Part shown: piece by piece, positions 24,393 through 33,142 of the stretch
Position numbering within the stretch: position 1 is the stretch's first letter
Layout of the letters: every line of letters begins with the position of its first letter
NCBI GenBank assembly: GCA_910588825.1
Contig: CAJURF010000022.1
Coordinates: forward strand, 1 to 46,919
Length of the DNA stretch: 46,919 bases
Origin: an uncultured Lachnospiraceae bacterium
GTDB taxonomy: Bacteria; Bacillota; Clostridia; Lachnospirales; Lachnospiraceae
Reading direction: 5' to 3'
The notes under the pieces: model-generated
What the model saw: the letters and a program-made list of their open reading frames with translations, nothing else
Databases searched by the model: none
Told to the model about the DNA's origin: nothing
Made by a program: the position numbers and the translations under genes

Positions 24393-25877
24393 ATGGACAC
24401 TTGCGAAACTCCCGTTTCTGACAGCCTGCGGGCCAATGAAGATTATATCCGCAGCCAATTAGACAAATGCGACGACATTGTAATCCGCCCCATGCGCCTG
24501 GGTGACAGCCGTAAAGTAGACTGCCTGGTGGTCTATATCGAAGTCGCTGTGAGCAACATGATGCTGGAGGATTCTGTCATCGGAAAGCTGATCAATCATT
24601 TCTGGGAAATCCCTCCCTCTCAGATGAAAGAATTCCTGGAATACAATTCCCTGGGCATTTCTGACGTTTCGGAACTCCCCACCATGGAAGCCGCTATGAG
24701 TGCCATGCTGGCCGGCAATGCCATTTTCTTCATGGATGGCTTTAACCAGGCCATCAAAATATCCAGCAAGGGATATCCCAATATGGGTGTTACCCAGGCC
24801 GACCGGGAGAAAGTGCTCCGCGGCTCAAAAGAAGGGTTTTCTGACTCAGTAAAAACTAATTCTGCCCTGATACGCAAACGCCTTCGGGATACCCGCCTGA
24901 AAATTGTGGAAGTATACAGCGGTGTACGCTCCAATACCCTGATGCATCTTCTGTATGTGGAGGATCTGGCATCTGAAGAATTACTGGAAACCATCAAGAA
25001 CCGCCTGGCCTCTTTCGAAATTGACGGTGTAATGGACAGCGGCATCGTACAACAGCTGTCTGAGGAAGTCTGGTATTCTCCTTTCCCTCAGTTCCAGACC
25101 ACGGAAAGGCCTGACAGAGCCACAGCGGAACTGCTGAACGGGCGGATTGTCTTGATCTGTGACAACTCTCCCACTGCACTGATTCTGCCCACTACCTTTC
25201 ACAATTTTATGCAGGCCAGTGAAGACCGCTACCAGCATTTTGAACTGGTGTCCTTCCTTCGCTGTCTCCGCTACGCAGCCATGCTGGCGGCAACTTTGCT
25301 CCCCGGCCTGTATCTGGCTGTCACCCGTTTTCACACCCAGGTACTTCCCACCAATCTGCTGCTTTCTTTTGCCGAAGCGCGGCAGGGGGTGCCCTTTTCC
25401 AGTATTGTGGAACTAATCTTTCTGGAACTGTCTTTTGAGCTGATAAGGGAAGCCGGTGTGCGAATCCCCGGCGAGCTGGGCAATGCCATTGGGCTTGTCG
25501 GAGGGCTCATCATTGGACAGGCCGCCGTAGAAGCCAACCTGGTCAGCCCCATCGTGGTTATGATGGTGGCCTTGACCGCTCTTGGCTCACTGGCCATCCC
25601 CAACGAGGAATTCTCGGCGCCATTTCGGCTGCTGAAATACGTATTCATATTTTTAGGCGGTTTTCTGGGAATTTTCGGCATTTTACTGGGAATTTATGGT
25701 GTGATCAATCACCTGGCAGGTCTGAAAAGTTTCCAGATTCCCTATTTAATGCCATTCGTGGGCAGAAATCTGGATAAAAGACAAGGCGATGGCATCCTGC
25801 GCTGGCCTCTTCGTTTCATGAACCGCCGCCCCATTTTCGCCAATGAAAACCAGCGGATACGCCTGAAAGGAAGGTAA
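24393..25877 (+). CDS. Spore germination protein, GerA/SpoVAF family (A subunit)
   Basis: The product is 494 aa. The start at 24393 has ACGGAGG upstream; the open frame before it overlaps ispE. A large N-terminal cytoplasmic domain (DCLVVYIEVAVSN, then DSVKTNSALIRKRLRD and VYSGVRSNTLMHLLYVEDLA) is followed by about five membrane helices (AAMLAATLLPGLYLAV to GGFLGIFGILLGIYGVI). The conserved motifs SFAEARQGVPF and RIPGELGNAIGLVGGLIIGQ are typical. GerA-type subunits sit in the inner spore membrane and form a nutrient-sensing germinant receptor (ion channel) with B and C subunits, which follow here. The arginine-rich DTRLKIV segment and overall length fit the family. The germinant is unknown. 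Confidence 0.93.
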   Translation: MDTCETPVSDSLRANEDYIRSQLDKCDDIVIRPMRLGDSRKVDCLVVYIEVAVSNMMLEDSVIGKLINHFWEIPPSQMKEFLEYNSLGISDVSELPTMEAAMSAMLAGNAIFFMDGFNQAIKISSKGYPNMGVTQADREKVLRGSKEGFSDSVKTNSALIRKRLRDTRLKIVEVYSGVRSNTLMHLLYVEDLASEELLETIKNRLASFEIDGVMDSGIVQQLSEEVWYSPFPQFQTTERPDRATAELLNGRIVLICDNSPTALILPTTFHNFMQASEDRYQHFELVSFLRCLRYAAMLAATLLPGLYLAVTRFHTQVLPTNLLLSFAEARQGVPFSSIVELIFLELSFELIREAGVRIPGELGNAIGLVGGLIIGQAAVEANLVSPIVVMMVALTALGSLAIPNEEFSAPFRLLKYVFIFLGGFLGIFGILLGIYGVINHLAGLKSFQIPYLMPFVGRNLDKRQGDGILRWPLRFMNRRPIFANENQRIRLKGR

Positions 25878-25883
25878 CTCTTT

Positions 25884-26960
25884 ATGTTTGCTGACAACCA
25901 CAGAATCTCCCACAGACAGATGATACGCCAGCTGATCTTAAGCCTGGTGGTTCCAATCCTGCTGTGCCTTCCGGGAACCCATCACATTTTAGGGGCCAAT
26001 GGACTGCTGGGCATCCTGGTGAATTTTATCATTTACTATTTCGCAATTATCCTGCTTATCCGCATTGCCCCCGCTTACCAGGACCTGCAAAAAACACTGG
26101 GAACTTTCCAGAGCCGCTGTATCGGGCTTCTCTACCTGGTGCCGCTGGTTCTCACAGGCGCCTATCTGTTGTCCACAGCCGCCAGCCTTGCCTGCACTTA
26201 CCTTATCAGCGGCATTCCCAAATGGCTGGCCAGCCTGTTGATTCTTGCCGTCTGTGCCACAGGCAGCCATATGGGTCTGGAAAAAAGAGGACGCATTGGG
26301 GAAGTCTCCTGCGGCCTGATTATAGGCGCTTTTTTGCTCCTGTACCTGCTGGCGTGTTTTCAGGGAAACAGCACTTACCTTAACAGCCCCGTCCAGGGAA
26401 CCTTAAGGTGGCAGGACAGCCTGGACAGCATATACGGTATTTTCTGTGCCCTGTCCTTCCTGGGATTTCTGCCTTTTCTGCTCCCACGGGTATCTAAGCC
26501 TAACAGCTCCGGGAAAATAATTTTCTACGGTGTCCTGTTCCTTGGCGCAATGCTGGCCATTGCCCTGGTTCTCGCCCAGGCTGTCTTTGGCTGGGAGCGG
26601 CTGATAAGGGAAGAATTTCCCATCCTTCCCCTGATGGCGGGAACTGACCTGCCCGGGGATGTGCTGGCAAGATTCGATGTGTTGTGGATTTCCCTTCTCA
26701 TTTATGGACTGTTCTTTTCTCTGGGAAGTATCTTTTTCTATGGAAGCCATATTCTGGAACAGGTAAATTTCCAGCCTCTGCGCCTGTGGATTCTGCTTCT
26801 TGTCTATGGGATTACTCTCAATCCTGCTGCCGGCTATCCCATTGACGAATATTTCGGCTGGCTGCTGGTATGGGTTATCACGCCTTTGATGCTGGCTCTC
26901 ACTTTCTATGTAAGTATCTGGTATAAAAGCAGGAACAAAGGGGGTGCAATACAAAAATGA
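25884..26960 (+). CDS. Spore germination protein, GerB-like permease subunit
   Basis: The product is 358 aa with roughly ten membrane helices along its length (from LILSLVVPILLCLPGTHHILG to WLLVWVITPLMLALTFYVSIWY), matching the APC-superfamily GerB/YndE permeases. GerB subunits bind the nutrient germinant in the membrane and pair with the A subunit. GGAAGG sits in the end of the A gene, six bases before the spacer, and its 3' end overlaps the next gene by four bases, so the three genes are closely coupled. Germinant specificity cannot be predicted from sequence alone. Homologues in Clostridia are about 360 aa, so this copy looks full-length. Confidence 0.88.
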   Translation: MFADNHRISHRQMIRQLILSLVVPILLCLPGTHHILGANGLLGILVNFIIYYFAIILLIRIAPAYQDLQKTLGTFQSRCIGLLYLVPLVLTGAYLLSTAASLACTYLISGIPKWLASLLILAVCATGSHMGLEKRGRIGEVSCGLIIGAFLLLYLLACFQGNSTYLNSPVQGTLRWQDSLDSIYGIFCALSFLGFLPFLLPRVSKPNSSGKIIFYGVLFLGAMLAIALVLAQAVFGWERLIREEFPILPLMAGTDLPGDVLARFDVLWISLLIYGLFFSLGSIFFYGSHILEQVNFQPLRLWILLLVYGITLNPAAGYPIDEYFGWLLVWVITPLMLALTFYVSIWYKSRNKGGAIQK

Positions 26961-27577
26961 CCCATACGCCAAATAAATATGGAATGGTTTTTATGCTGGC
27001 CGTCTGCCTGGCAGTTCTCCTGTGCGGCTGCAGCGGTGTGGACCCTGAGAAAAGACTGTACCCGCTGGTCATGTCTGTGGACTATAAAAACAGCCAGTAT
27101 CTGGTCTCCTACGGCATGGCCAGCCTGCCAGAGGCCACTGGGCAGGACAAGCCGCAAGAGGGTGAAGATGTCACCGGAGTCTCCCTGTCCGGCCGGAATT
27201 TCCAGGAAATTGACAATGAATATGACAAGAGCCAGGAAAAATACCTGGACATCAGCCATCTGCAGGTGTTAATCCTCAGCGAAAACTTAATCCGCCAAAA
27301 CCAGTGCGCCCCTTTGTTTAATTATCTGAAAGGAAATCCTCTGGTGGGAGAAGACCTATATGTGTTCCGCGCTTCAGACGTAAAAAAGGTAATGTCATAT
27401 ACTGGTGAAAATAACCAGACCATCGGAGAATATCTGGTGGGCATTTACGAAAACCGCCCCTATTATCAGAAAAAATCAGGGGTCACCCTGCGCCATGTGT
27501 ACAACAGCTGGTATGGGCAGGAAGGACTTCCCTCCCTTCCGCTGATTAAACTCAAAGAAGATGGGCCATACTTATAA
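26957..27577 (+). CDS. Ger(x)C-family germination lipoprotein, N-terminal domain only
   Basis: The product is 206 aa. A lipoprotein signal is clear (FMLAVCLAVLLCGCSGVDPEKR, lipobox LLCGC), followed by the Ger(x)C N-terminal domain, with YPLVMSVDY, HLQVLILSE and GEDLYVFRAS. C subunits are usually 370-400 aa with an additional C-terminal domain. Here the frame stops right after EDGPYL, the point where that domain would begin, and the following ORF does not continue it. It therefore may be a truncated gene or a natural short form. It overlaps the B gene by four bases (ATGA). The C protein is needed for receptor assembly in Bacillus, so its length matters. Confidence 0.85.
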   Translation: MTHTPNKYGMVFMLAVCLAVLLCGCSGVDPEKRLYPLVMSVDYKNSQYLVSYGMASLPEATGQDKPQEGEDVTGVSLSGRNFQEIDNEYDKSQEKYLDISHLQVLILSENLIRQNQCAPLFNYLKGNPLVGEDLYVFRASDVKKVMSYTGENNQTIGEYLVGIYENRPYYQKKSGVTLRHVYNSWYGQEGLPSLPLIKLKEDGPYL

Positions 27578-27607
27578 GATGATATGCAGCAAAAAATGGA
27601 GGCCCAG

Positions 27608-27829
27608 ATGATTAAACAAAGAAAAACTACTGTACCGTCCAGATGGCTTTTGCCCCTGCTGGCCGGGATGCTGATTACTATAGCGGTATATTCCCCTTCC
27701 TATATAAAAACACCCGTATACGCCTGGTGGGGAACCATGTACCCCCAGTACTGTTTTTCCCAGAATGCAGACAGCTCAGAAGAATCTGTACCTATAAAGA
27801 TTGATTTTCGGTGGTTGCACATAAAATAA
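27608..27829 (+). CDS. Small membrane protein at the end of the germination operon
   Basis: The product is 73 aa. I favour the ATG at 27608, with GGAGG six bases upstream; eight open codons lie before it. A short basic start (MIKQRKTTVPSR) precedes a hydrophobic helix (WLLPLLAGMLITIAVYSPSYI), then a Trp/Tyr-rich extracellular-like tail ending in DFRWLHIK. I do not recognise the family. It follows the truncated C gene by 30 bases. Germination operons of Bacillus often end in a small D subunit with two helices; this one has a single clear helix, so it is only a possible analogue. The murI promoter overlaps its last codons. Confidence 0.55.
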   Translation: MIKQRKTTVPSRWLLPLLAGMLITIAVYSPSYIKTPVYAWWGTMYPQYCFSQNADSSEESVPIKIDFRWLHIK

Positions 27830-27843
27830 AAGAATGATAGAAT
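27815..27843 (+). promoter_or_regulatory. Promoter of the murI operon
   Basis: TTGCAC (27815-27820), 17 bp, TAGAAT (27838-27843). It overlaps the end of the small membrane-protein gene and lies 31 bases ahead of the murI ATG. Confidence 0.6.
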
Positions 27844-27873
27844 GTAACTTGATAGAAAGGGGAATCAATCAAT

Positions 27874-28698
27874 ATGAACATGGATTTGACTGAAGCCCCC
27901 ATCGGTGTCTTCGACTCCGGTGTGGGCGGGCTGACTGTGGCCCGGGAAATTATGCGCAATCTCCCTGCCGAACATATTGTATACTTTGGCGATACGGCCC
28001 GGCTTCCCTATGGGAGCAAATCCAGGGACACCATCCTGATGTTCTCGCGGCAGATTATCCGCTTTCTTCAGACACAGCATGTGAAGGCAATCGTGGTGGC
28101 ATGCAATACTGCCAGTGCCTTCGCCCTGGATGAAGTAGCTGGGGAAAACAACCTGCCCATGATCGGCGTGGTAAAGCCCGGCGCGCGGGTGGCCGCCCAG
28201 GTAACTTCCAACAAGCGCATCGGTGTGATTGGCACGGAGGGAACCACGGGGAGCCACATTTACCGGAATTATATCCAGGACATTGACCCGGAAATCACCG
28301 TGATCGAGAAACCCTGCCCGCTTCTGGTTCCGCTTGTGGAAGAACGCTGGATACATGACTCTGTCACCCGCCAGGTGCTGGAGAGATATCTGGCAGGGCT
28401 GCAGGAACAGCAGGTGGATACACTGGTACTTGGCTGTACCCATTATCCATTGCTGCGCTCTATTGTAGGCGAGATCATGGGCAGTGCTGTGACCCTGGTA
28501 AATCCCGCCTATGAGACTGCACTGGAGTTAAAACAGCTGCTGGCGGCCAGGAACTTGACAAATCCCGGAACAGATAAAAAGGAATTTCCTTATCGGTTCT
28601 TTGTCAGCGACCTGGCTGATAAATTCAAAGTTTTTGCCAACAGCATCCTTCCTTACGATGTAGAGATGACGCAGAAAATTGATATTGAAAATTATTAG
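27874..28698 (+). CDS. murI: Glutamate racemase
   Basis: The product is 274 aa. MurI converts L-glutamate to D-glutamate for peptidoglycan. The catalytic cysteines are in VVACNTASA (first half) and LGCTHYPLL (second half), and the phosphate/substrate loop IGVFDSGVGGLTVAREI opens the protein. The length is usual. GAAAGGGGA precedes the ATG. It is followed at 14 bases by a DUF1934 gene and then thioredoxin, with no terminator until 29706, so these four genes are probably one operon. Confidence 0.95.
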   Translation: MNMDLTEAPIGVFDSGVGGLTVAREIMRNLPAEHIVYFGDTARLPYGSKSRDTILMFSRQIIRFLQTQHVKAIVVACNTASAFALDEVAGENNLPMIGVVKPGARVAAQVTSNKRIGVIGTEGTTGSHIYRNYIQDIDPEITVIEKPCPLLVPLVEERWIHDSVTRQVLERYLAGLQEQQVDTLVLGCTHYPLLRSIVGEIMGSAVTLVNPAYETALELKQLLAARNLTNPGTDKKEFPYRFFVSDLADKFKVFANSILPYDVEMTQKIDIENY

Positions 28699-28712
28699 AA
28701 AGGAATCAACCG

Positions 28713-29165
28713 ATGACAAAAGATGTATTAGTGAGTGTCACTGGACTGCAGCTGATGGGCGACGAACAATGTTCCGGCCCCATTGAAATGGTCACCGTGG
28801 GAGAATATTTTTTCCGGGACGGCAAACATTTTATCCGCTACAGCGAAGCATATGAAGGATTTTCAGGAAACACTGTCAATCTGATAAAATTCAGCAAAGA
28901 CTCTGTGGAAGTCCGGAAAAAAGGAGTCACTAACGTACATATGGTTTTCAATCCTCAGAAAAAGAATATAACCTTTTACCAGACTCCTTTCGGCAGCATA
29001 CAGATGGGAATTACCGCTACTAATGTCCAATGTGAGGAAACCGATGAAAAGATTGACATTCATGTGGATTACTCCCTTGAATTAAACGAAGAGCCTTTTG
29101 CTGACTGCTACATTCAGATGAACGTACAGCCCAAATCCTCACCCGATTTTTCCCTGACAAATTAA
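28713..29165 (+). CDS. DUF1934 (YwiB-like) calycin-fold protein
   Basis: The product is 150 aa. It fits the DUF1934 family of small cytoplasmic beta-barrel proteins, with KDVLVSVTGLQ near the start, then YFFRDGKHFIRYSEAYEG, MVFNPQKKNITFYQTPFG and the closing IDIHVDYSLELNEE. The fold resembles lipocalins, but the ligand and role are unknown. AGAAAGGA precedes the ATG. Its place between murI and trxA matches a conserved arrangement I would expect in Lachnospiraceae, though I cannot verify that here. Confidence 0.85.
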   Translation: MTKDVLVSVTGLQLMGDEQCSGPIEMVTVGEYFFRDGKHFIRYSEAYEGFSGNTVNLIKFSKDSVEVRKKGVTNVHMVFNPQKKNITFYQTPFGSIQMGITATNVQCEETDEKIDIHVDYSLELNEEPFADCYIQMNVQPKSSPDFSLTN

Positions 29166-29180
29166 GGAGGCAGACATATT

Positions 29181-29492
29181 ATGAGTATACATATTACAGC
29201 TGAAACTTTTGAAGAACAGGTAATAAAGTCAGAAAAACCGGTTCTGGTTGATTTCTACGCCGTCTGGTGCGGTCCCTGCCAGATGCTGGCGCCTGTGATT
29301 GAAGAACTGGAAAACAGCCGGGATGATTTTCTCGCTGTAAAAATTGATGTGGACCAGGAACCCGCACTGGCACAAAGGTTTTCCATCACTGCAGTGCCCA
29401 CACTCCTGTTATTTAGAAACGGAGAAAATGTAAAACGTGTCAGCGGCTTTCTCTCCAAAGAAGCCCTGGAGCAATTCATTGATGAGGTATAA
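29181..29492 (+). CDS. trxA: Thioredoxin
   Basis: The product is 103 aa. The redox motif is WCGPC (Cys30, Cys33), and the structural cis-Pro is in ITAVPTLLLF. It is a classical cytoplasmic dithiol carrier for ribonucleotide reductase, peroxidases and other reductases. AAGGAGG lies eleven bases upstream. The ferredoxin-thioredoxin-reductase-like gene starts three bases after its stop codon, which points to reduction by ferredoxin as well as by the trxB product at 18091. Confidence 0.95.
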   Translation: MSIHITAETFEEQVIKSEKPVLVDFYAVWCGPCQMLAPVIEELENSRDDFLAVKIDVDQEPALAQRFSITAVPTLLLFRNGENVKRVSGFLSKEALEQFIDEV

Positions 29493-29495
29493 AGA

Positions 29496-29693
29496 ATGAA
29501 AATAACGCTGAATCCTGACGAAAATGTGGTGCAGACCATCCGGGACGGACTGGAAAAGACAGGAGGGTACTGTCCCTGCCGTCTGGAACGCACCGAAGAA
29601 AATAAATGCATGTGCAAAGAGTTCCGCGAACAGATTGAAGACCCAGAGTTTGAAGGATACTGCCATTGTATGCTGTACTATAAAAATAAATAA
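29496..29693 (+). CDS. Ferredoxin:thioredoxin reductase catalytic-domain protein
   Basis: The product is 65 aa. Six cysteines lie in three Cys-x-Cys pairs: CPC (26-28), CMC (38-40) and CHC (56-58), the signature of the FTR catalytic chain, in which four cysteines hold a 4Fe-4S cluster and two form the active disulfide. In plants and cyanobacteria the spacing between the first two pairs is longer, and a variable subunit accompanies the chain; neither is seen here. The function inferred is electron transfer from reduced ferredoxin to the thioredoxin encoded three bases upstream. It ends the murI operon before a strong terminator. Confidence 0.85.
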   Translation: MKITLNPDENVVQTIRDGLEKTGGYCPCRLERTEENKCMCKEFREQIEDPEFEGYCHCMLYYKNK

Positions 29694-29705
29694 TGCAATG
29701 ATATC

Positions 29706-29750
29706 AAAAGAGCATTCCAGCCGCAAGCGTATGGCCGGAATGCTCTTTTT
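29706..29750. terminator. Intrinsic terminator of the murI operon
   Basis: GAGCATTCC plus GCC pairs with GGC plus GGAATGCTC around a small loop and ends in TTTTT; A's at the left end make it usable from the minus strand as well, where the next gene converges. Confidence 0.85.
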
Positions 29751-30186
29751 ACGATTTTCTCAAACGGGCGAAAAAGCCCTTTTTCTTCACAGGTGTCTCC
29801 AGTGCTCCCCGCACCCCTTTCACGCCAACAATATAAATCCCGCTGACCTGGGCTTTCACTTCTTTCTTCACCGGAATCAACTCAAAAATTTTCTCATCAC
29901 TGATCAGTGTCATAATCTTCGGCCCCACTTTTGCCTTCACCACCGGCAGCTTCATCCGCCTCATCATCTTCGGTGTCTGGTCTATGACCATCTGGGGCAG
30001 TCCGGCTTCCTTCAGGGGCATTCGTTTCTTATCAATAACCAGCATGGAAACGGTCTGCTTGGACGCCTCAATCTGTGCCTGCTGTGCCTCTTGTTTCTTC
30101 TGAGCCTTCTTTCCCAGAAAATATAGAACAGCCAGAACAACTGCAAGTATAATCACAATAATCAGCAGCACCATCCAAAGTTTCAT
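29749..30186 (-). CDS. Membrane-anchored conserved protein, unknown function
   Basis: The product is 145 aa. An N-terminal helix (WMVLLIIVIILAVVLAVLYFLG) is followed by a Lys/Gln-rich coiled segment (KKAQKKQEAQQAQIEASKQ) and a basic beta-type domain with repeated lysines (KMMRRMKLPVVKAKVGPKI, then KKKGFFARLRKS at the end). AGGAGGAGAG precedes the ATG. The high charge of the C-terminal part suggests contact with membrane or nucleic acid. I recognise the general layout from clostridial genomes but know no function. Confidence 0.8.
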   Translation of the reverse strand: MKLWMVLLIIVIILAVVLAVLYFLGKKAQKKQEAQQAQIEASKQTVSMLVIDKKRMPLKEAGLPQMVIDQTPKMMRRMKLPVVKAKVGPKIMTLISDEKIFELIPVKKEVKAQVSGIYIVGVKGVRGALETPVKKKGFFARLRKS

Positions 30187-30256
30187 CTCTCTCCTCCTCG
30201 TTTTTTGCGTTTCTACTTTATTCTAGCATTCTTTTCCATAAAACGCAAATAGAAAG

Positions 30257-30284
30257 TTGAAAAAGTTCGAATCTATGATATAAT
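30257..30284 (+). promoter_or_regulatory. Promoter of the polysaccharide deacetylase gene
   Basis: TTGAAA (30257-30262), 16 bp, TATAAT (30279-30284), about 115 bases before the start codon. Confidence 0.55.
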
Positions 30285-30399
30285 GAAAACAGTGCCAAAA
30301 ATCTTATCAACAGGGCAACGGCATGGATACGCTTTAATATGAATGAAAGATACACTTTGCTGCATACGATGAACAAAGGATAAAAGGAGATTAACTCGG

Positions 30400-31848
30400 A
30401 TGGAACAAAATGAGCAGCTTCTCAGCTATGATGAGAGGAGAAGGCGTGCCTTAGTCATCCAGCGGGAACGCCGGGAAGCGCAGGTGCGCAGAAATCTGCG
30501 CATCTTAACGGGTGTCATCATCACAGTCCTGACAGCTGTAACAGCTGCCGGCATACATACAATTACGAAAAAAACCGGTGTCAAACAGAGCGGCCGGCAG
30601 GAGGCCGCCGCGGTACATGTCCAGCAGCCGGAAAAACAGCAGAAAGTAGAAAGTTCTGACATTCTCACGAAAGCAGATAGACTGGCCGCTATGTACGATT
30701 ATGATGCTGCCATCTCTCTTCTGCAGGAACAGCCAGACTATTCCTCTGACACAGAAATGCAGCAGCGGACAGCCCAATACCAAAGCGAAAAAGATTCCTG
30801 TGTTTCCTGGCCAATCGAGGAAGTCACACATGTATTTTACCACACCTTGATTGTAGACCCTGCCAGAGCTTTTGACGGAGATTCCAAAGAAGGCGGCTAC
30901 AATCAGGTCATGACCACTGTAGATGAATTTAACAAAATCACACAGGCCATGTACGAAAAGGGATTCGTCATGGTCAGCCTGAAAGATATGGCATCGGTAA
31001 ACACCGACCAGGCCGGAAACCACACTATGCAAAAGGGGGAGATCCTGCTTCCTCCTGGCAAGCAGCCATTTGTACTCTCCCAGGACGATGTCAGTTATTA
31101 TCACTACATGGATGGCGACGGCTGTGCCCGTAAACTGATTGTAGACAAAAACGGGGATATCAAAAATGAATATGTTCAGGCTGACGGAAAAGTAGTTGTG
31201 GGCGACTACGATATGGTCCCATTAATCGACCGCTTTGTGGAAGAACATCCTGATTTTTCCTACCGGGGTGCCAAAGGCATCCTGGCCCTGACCGGATACA
31301 ACGGCGTACTGGGTTATTATACTGACATTGCCTATCAGACCCGGGAAGAACTGGATGAAAATCAGATCAAATATCTGGACGAAAATCCGGACTTTGATTA
31401 TGACCAGCAGGTGGCGCAGGCCACAGAAACAGCACAGGCTTTGCGGGAAGATGGCTGGGAATTCGCCAGCCACACATGGGGACACATCAATGTGGGCCAG
31501 TGTACTTTGGAAAATCTGCAGACAGACACCCAGAAGTGGCTGTCCTACGTGTCGCCCATTATAGGCGGTACGGACATCATTATATTTGCCTTTGGATCAG
31601 ATATCTGCGGTGCTGAAGATTACTATGGAGATAAGTTTGATTACCTGAAAAGCCAGGGATTTGACTACTACTGTAACGTAGACTCCAGTCAGTACTGGGT
31701 ACAGTTCCGCGATAATTATCTGCGCATGGGCCGCAGAAATCTGGACGGTTACCGGATGTACTATCATCCCGAACTGCTGGCGGACCTTTTTGACGCGTCA
31801 TCCGTATTTGACCCTGCCCGTCCTACTCCAGTTCCCCCTATGGGCTGA
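30400..31848 (+). CDS. Polysaccharide deacetylase-like (NodB-type) extracellular protein
   Basis: The product is 482 aa. A basic N-terminus and one membrane helix (about residues 33-52, ILTGVIITVLTAVTAAGI) anchor it outside. The catalytic-type domain begins near THVFYHTLIVDP and has FVLSQDDVSYYHYM (the Asp pair expected for metal or substrate), then ASHTWGHINV, which supplies the His-x3-His zinc motif. CE4 deacetylases remove acetyl groups from peptidoglycan or other glycans. The spacing between motifs is longer than in typical NodB proteins, and I do not see the usual TFDDG, so activity needs confirming. A helical region with DAAISLLQEQ precedes the domain. AAAAGGAG precedes the ATG. Confidence 0.8.
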   Translation: MEQNEQLLSYDERRRRALVIQRERREAQVRRNLRILTGVIITVLTAVTAAGIHTITKKTGVKQSGRQEAAAVHVQQPEKQQKVESSDILTKADRLAAMYDYDAAISLLQEQPDYSSDTEMQQRTAQYQSEKDSCVSWPIEEVTHVFYHTLIVDPARAFDGDSKEGGYNQVMTTVDEFNKITQAMYEKGFVMVSLKDMASVNTDQAGNHTMQKGEILLPPGKQPFVLSQDDVSYYHYMDGDGCARKLIVDKNGDIKNEYVQADGKVVVGDYDMVPLIDRFVEEHPDFSYRGAKGILALTGYNGVLGYYTDIAYQTREELDENQIKYLDENPDFDYDQQVAQATETAQALREDGWEFASHTWGHINVGQCTLENLQTDTQKWLSYVSPIIGGTDIIIFAFGSDICGAEDYYGDKFDYLKSQGFDYYCNVDSSQYWVQFRDNYLRMGRRNLDGYRMYYHPELLADLFDASSVFDPARPTPVPPMG

Positions 31849-31969
31849 CACAAATATCAGCCACTTAGTATCCGAGTATCTACGAAACAGTGTACTAAGA
31901 ATAACCAATGTACATACTGGGGAAAATATTATTACAAAATTGATTAAGCAAGCAAACGAGGAGATTATT

Positions 31970-33142
31970 ATGAAACGAAAATTATGTATGTTACTTCTGT
32001 CCCTGTGCATAGCCTGTACGGCTGCGGGCTGCGGCGGCAAAGATTCGTCTTCCGACAAATCAGCGGATAAAGCCGCTTCCCCCGCTTTCGAGGGCAGACT
32101 TGTCTCCACATCCGAAAAGGAAGTGGCCAAAATCGTAGAATTAGGCGAATATAAAGGTCTTTCGGTGGACAAAACTATTGAAGATGTAACAGATGACCAG
32201 GTGGAATACCAGCTGAGCATAATACTGAACAGCTCCACTGTGGAGGTGGAAGACCCAGAAGCCCAGGCGGCCAGCGGTGATGTGGTAAACATCAATTACA
32301 AAGGCACGCAGGACGGGGTGGCTTTTGATGGCGGAACAGCCGATGACTATGACTTGACTTTGGGAAGCGGAAGTTTTATTGAGGGATTCGAAGACGGACT
32401 CATCGGCGCGAAAAAGGGAGAAACCCGGGAACTGAACCTGACCTTCCCTGAAGATTATACCGACCCAGACCTTTCCGGGCAGGATGTGGTATTTACCGTG
32501 AAAGTGAACGCCATCAAGCGGGTTCCCGAATTCTCAGACGAATGGGTAAAAAATAACAGCGAATACGAAAACACAGAAGAATACAAGCAGGGCATCCGGG
32601 AGGATCTGGAGGCAAGCAATCTGTTCAACGCGGACTCCAATGTTAAAAATGAGGCGTGGAATCAGGTTCTCACCAACAGTAATGTGAAAGAATATCCTGA
32701 TAAAGACCTGGACACTGCCCTGGAGGAATATAATGACTCCATCAAATCCTACGCGGACCAGATGGGACAGTCTGTTGAAGAATTTTTAAAAGCGCAGAAC
32801 ATAACCAAGAAACAGCTGGAAGAAGAAAGCAAGCAGTACGCCCAGTATAAGCTCAAACAGAACCTGGTTGTACAGGCAATCATGGATAAAGAAGGGTTTT
32901 CCCTGGAAGATGAGGGATGCCAGGAATCTGTCGCAAAGATGGAAAAAGACTATGGCATAAGCCTGGATGACATGATTGAACAGTATGGAGAGAACACCGT
33001 AAAGGAAACCGTAGCCCTTACCAGAGTCATGGACTATATTATAGAAAACGCAAAAGTCAATACCGTAGCCGGTTCTTCCGACGGAAAAGAGGGTATCCTT
33101 GCAGATGAGGACGAAAATGAAACAGAGAATACGGAAGAATAA
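31970..33142 (+). CDS. FKBP/trigger-factor-like peptidyl-prolyl isomerase lipoprotein
   Basis: The product is 390 aa. The start at 31970 follows GAGGAG; 60 open codons further upstream have no site and overlap the previous gene. A lipoprotein signal is visible (CMLLLSLCIACTAAGCGG). It is followed by a trigger-factor-type N-terminal part, an FKBP domain (VVNINYKGTQDGVAFDGG ... GSGSFIEGFEDGLIGAKKG) and helical arms (ILNNQ-like, VKNEAWNQVL, AQYKLKQNLVVQAI). So it is an exported foldase that speeds proline isomerisation in secreted proteins, analogous in place to PrsA. The C-terminus is acidic (DEDENETENTEE). A GC-rich hairpin stands five bases after its stop. Confidence 0.88.
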   Translation: MKRKLCMLLLSLCIACTAAGCGGKDSSSDKSADKAASPAFEGRLVSTSEKEVAKIVELGEYKGLSVDKTIEDVTDDQVEYQLSIILNSSTVEVEDPEAQAASGDVVNINYKGTQDGVAFDGGTADDYDLTLGSGSFIEGFEDGLIGAKKGETRELNLTFPEDYTDPDLSGQDVVFTVKVNAIKRVPEFSDEWVKNNSEYENTEEYKQGIREDLEASNLFNADSNVKNEAWNQVLTNSNVKEYPDKDLDTALEEYNDSIKSYADQMGQSVEEFLKAQNITKKQLEEESKQYAQYKLKQNLVVQAIMDKEGFSLEDEGCQESVAKMEKDYGISLDDMIEQYGENTVKETVALTRVMDYIIENAKVNTVAGSSDGKEGILADEDENETENTEE

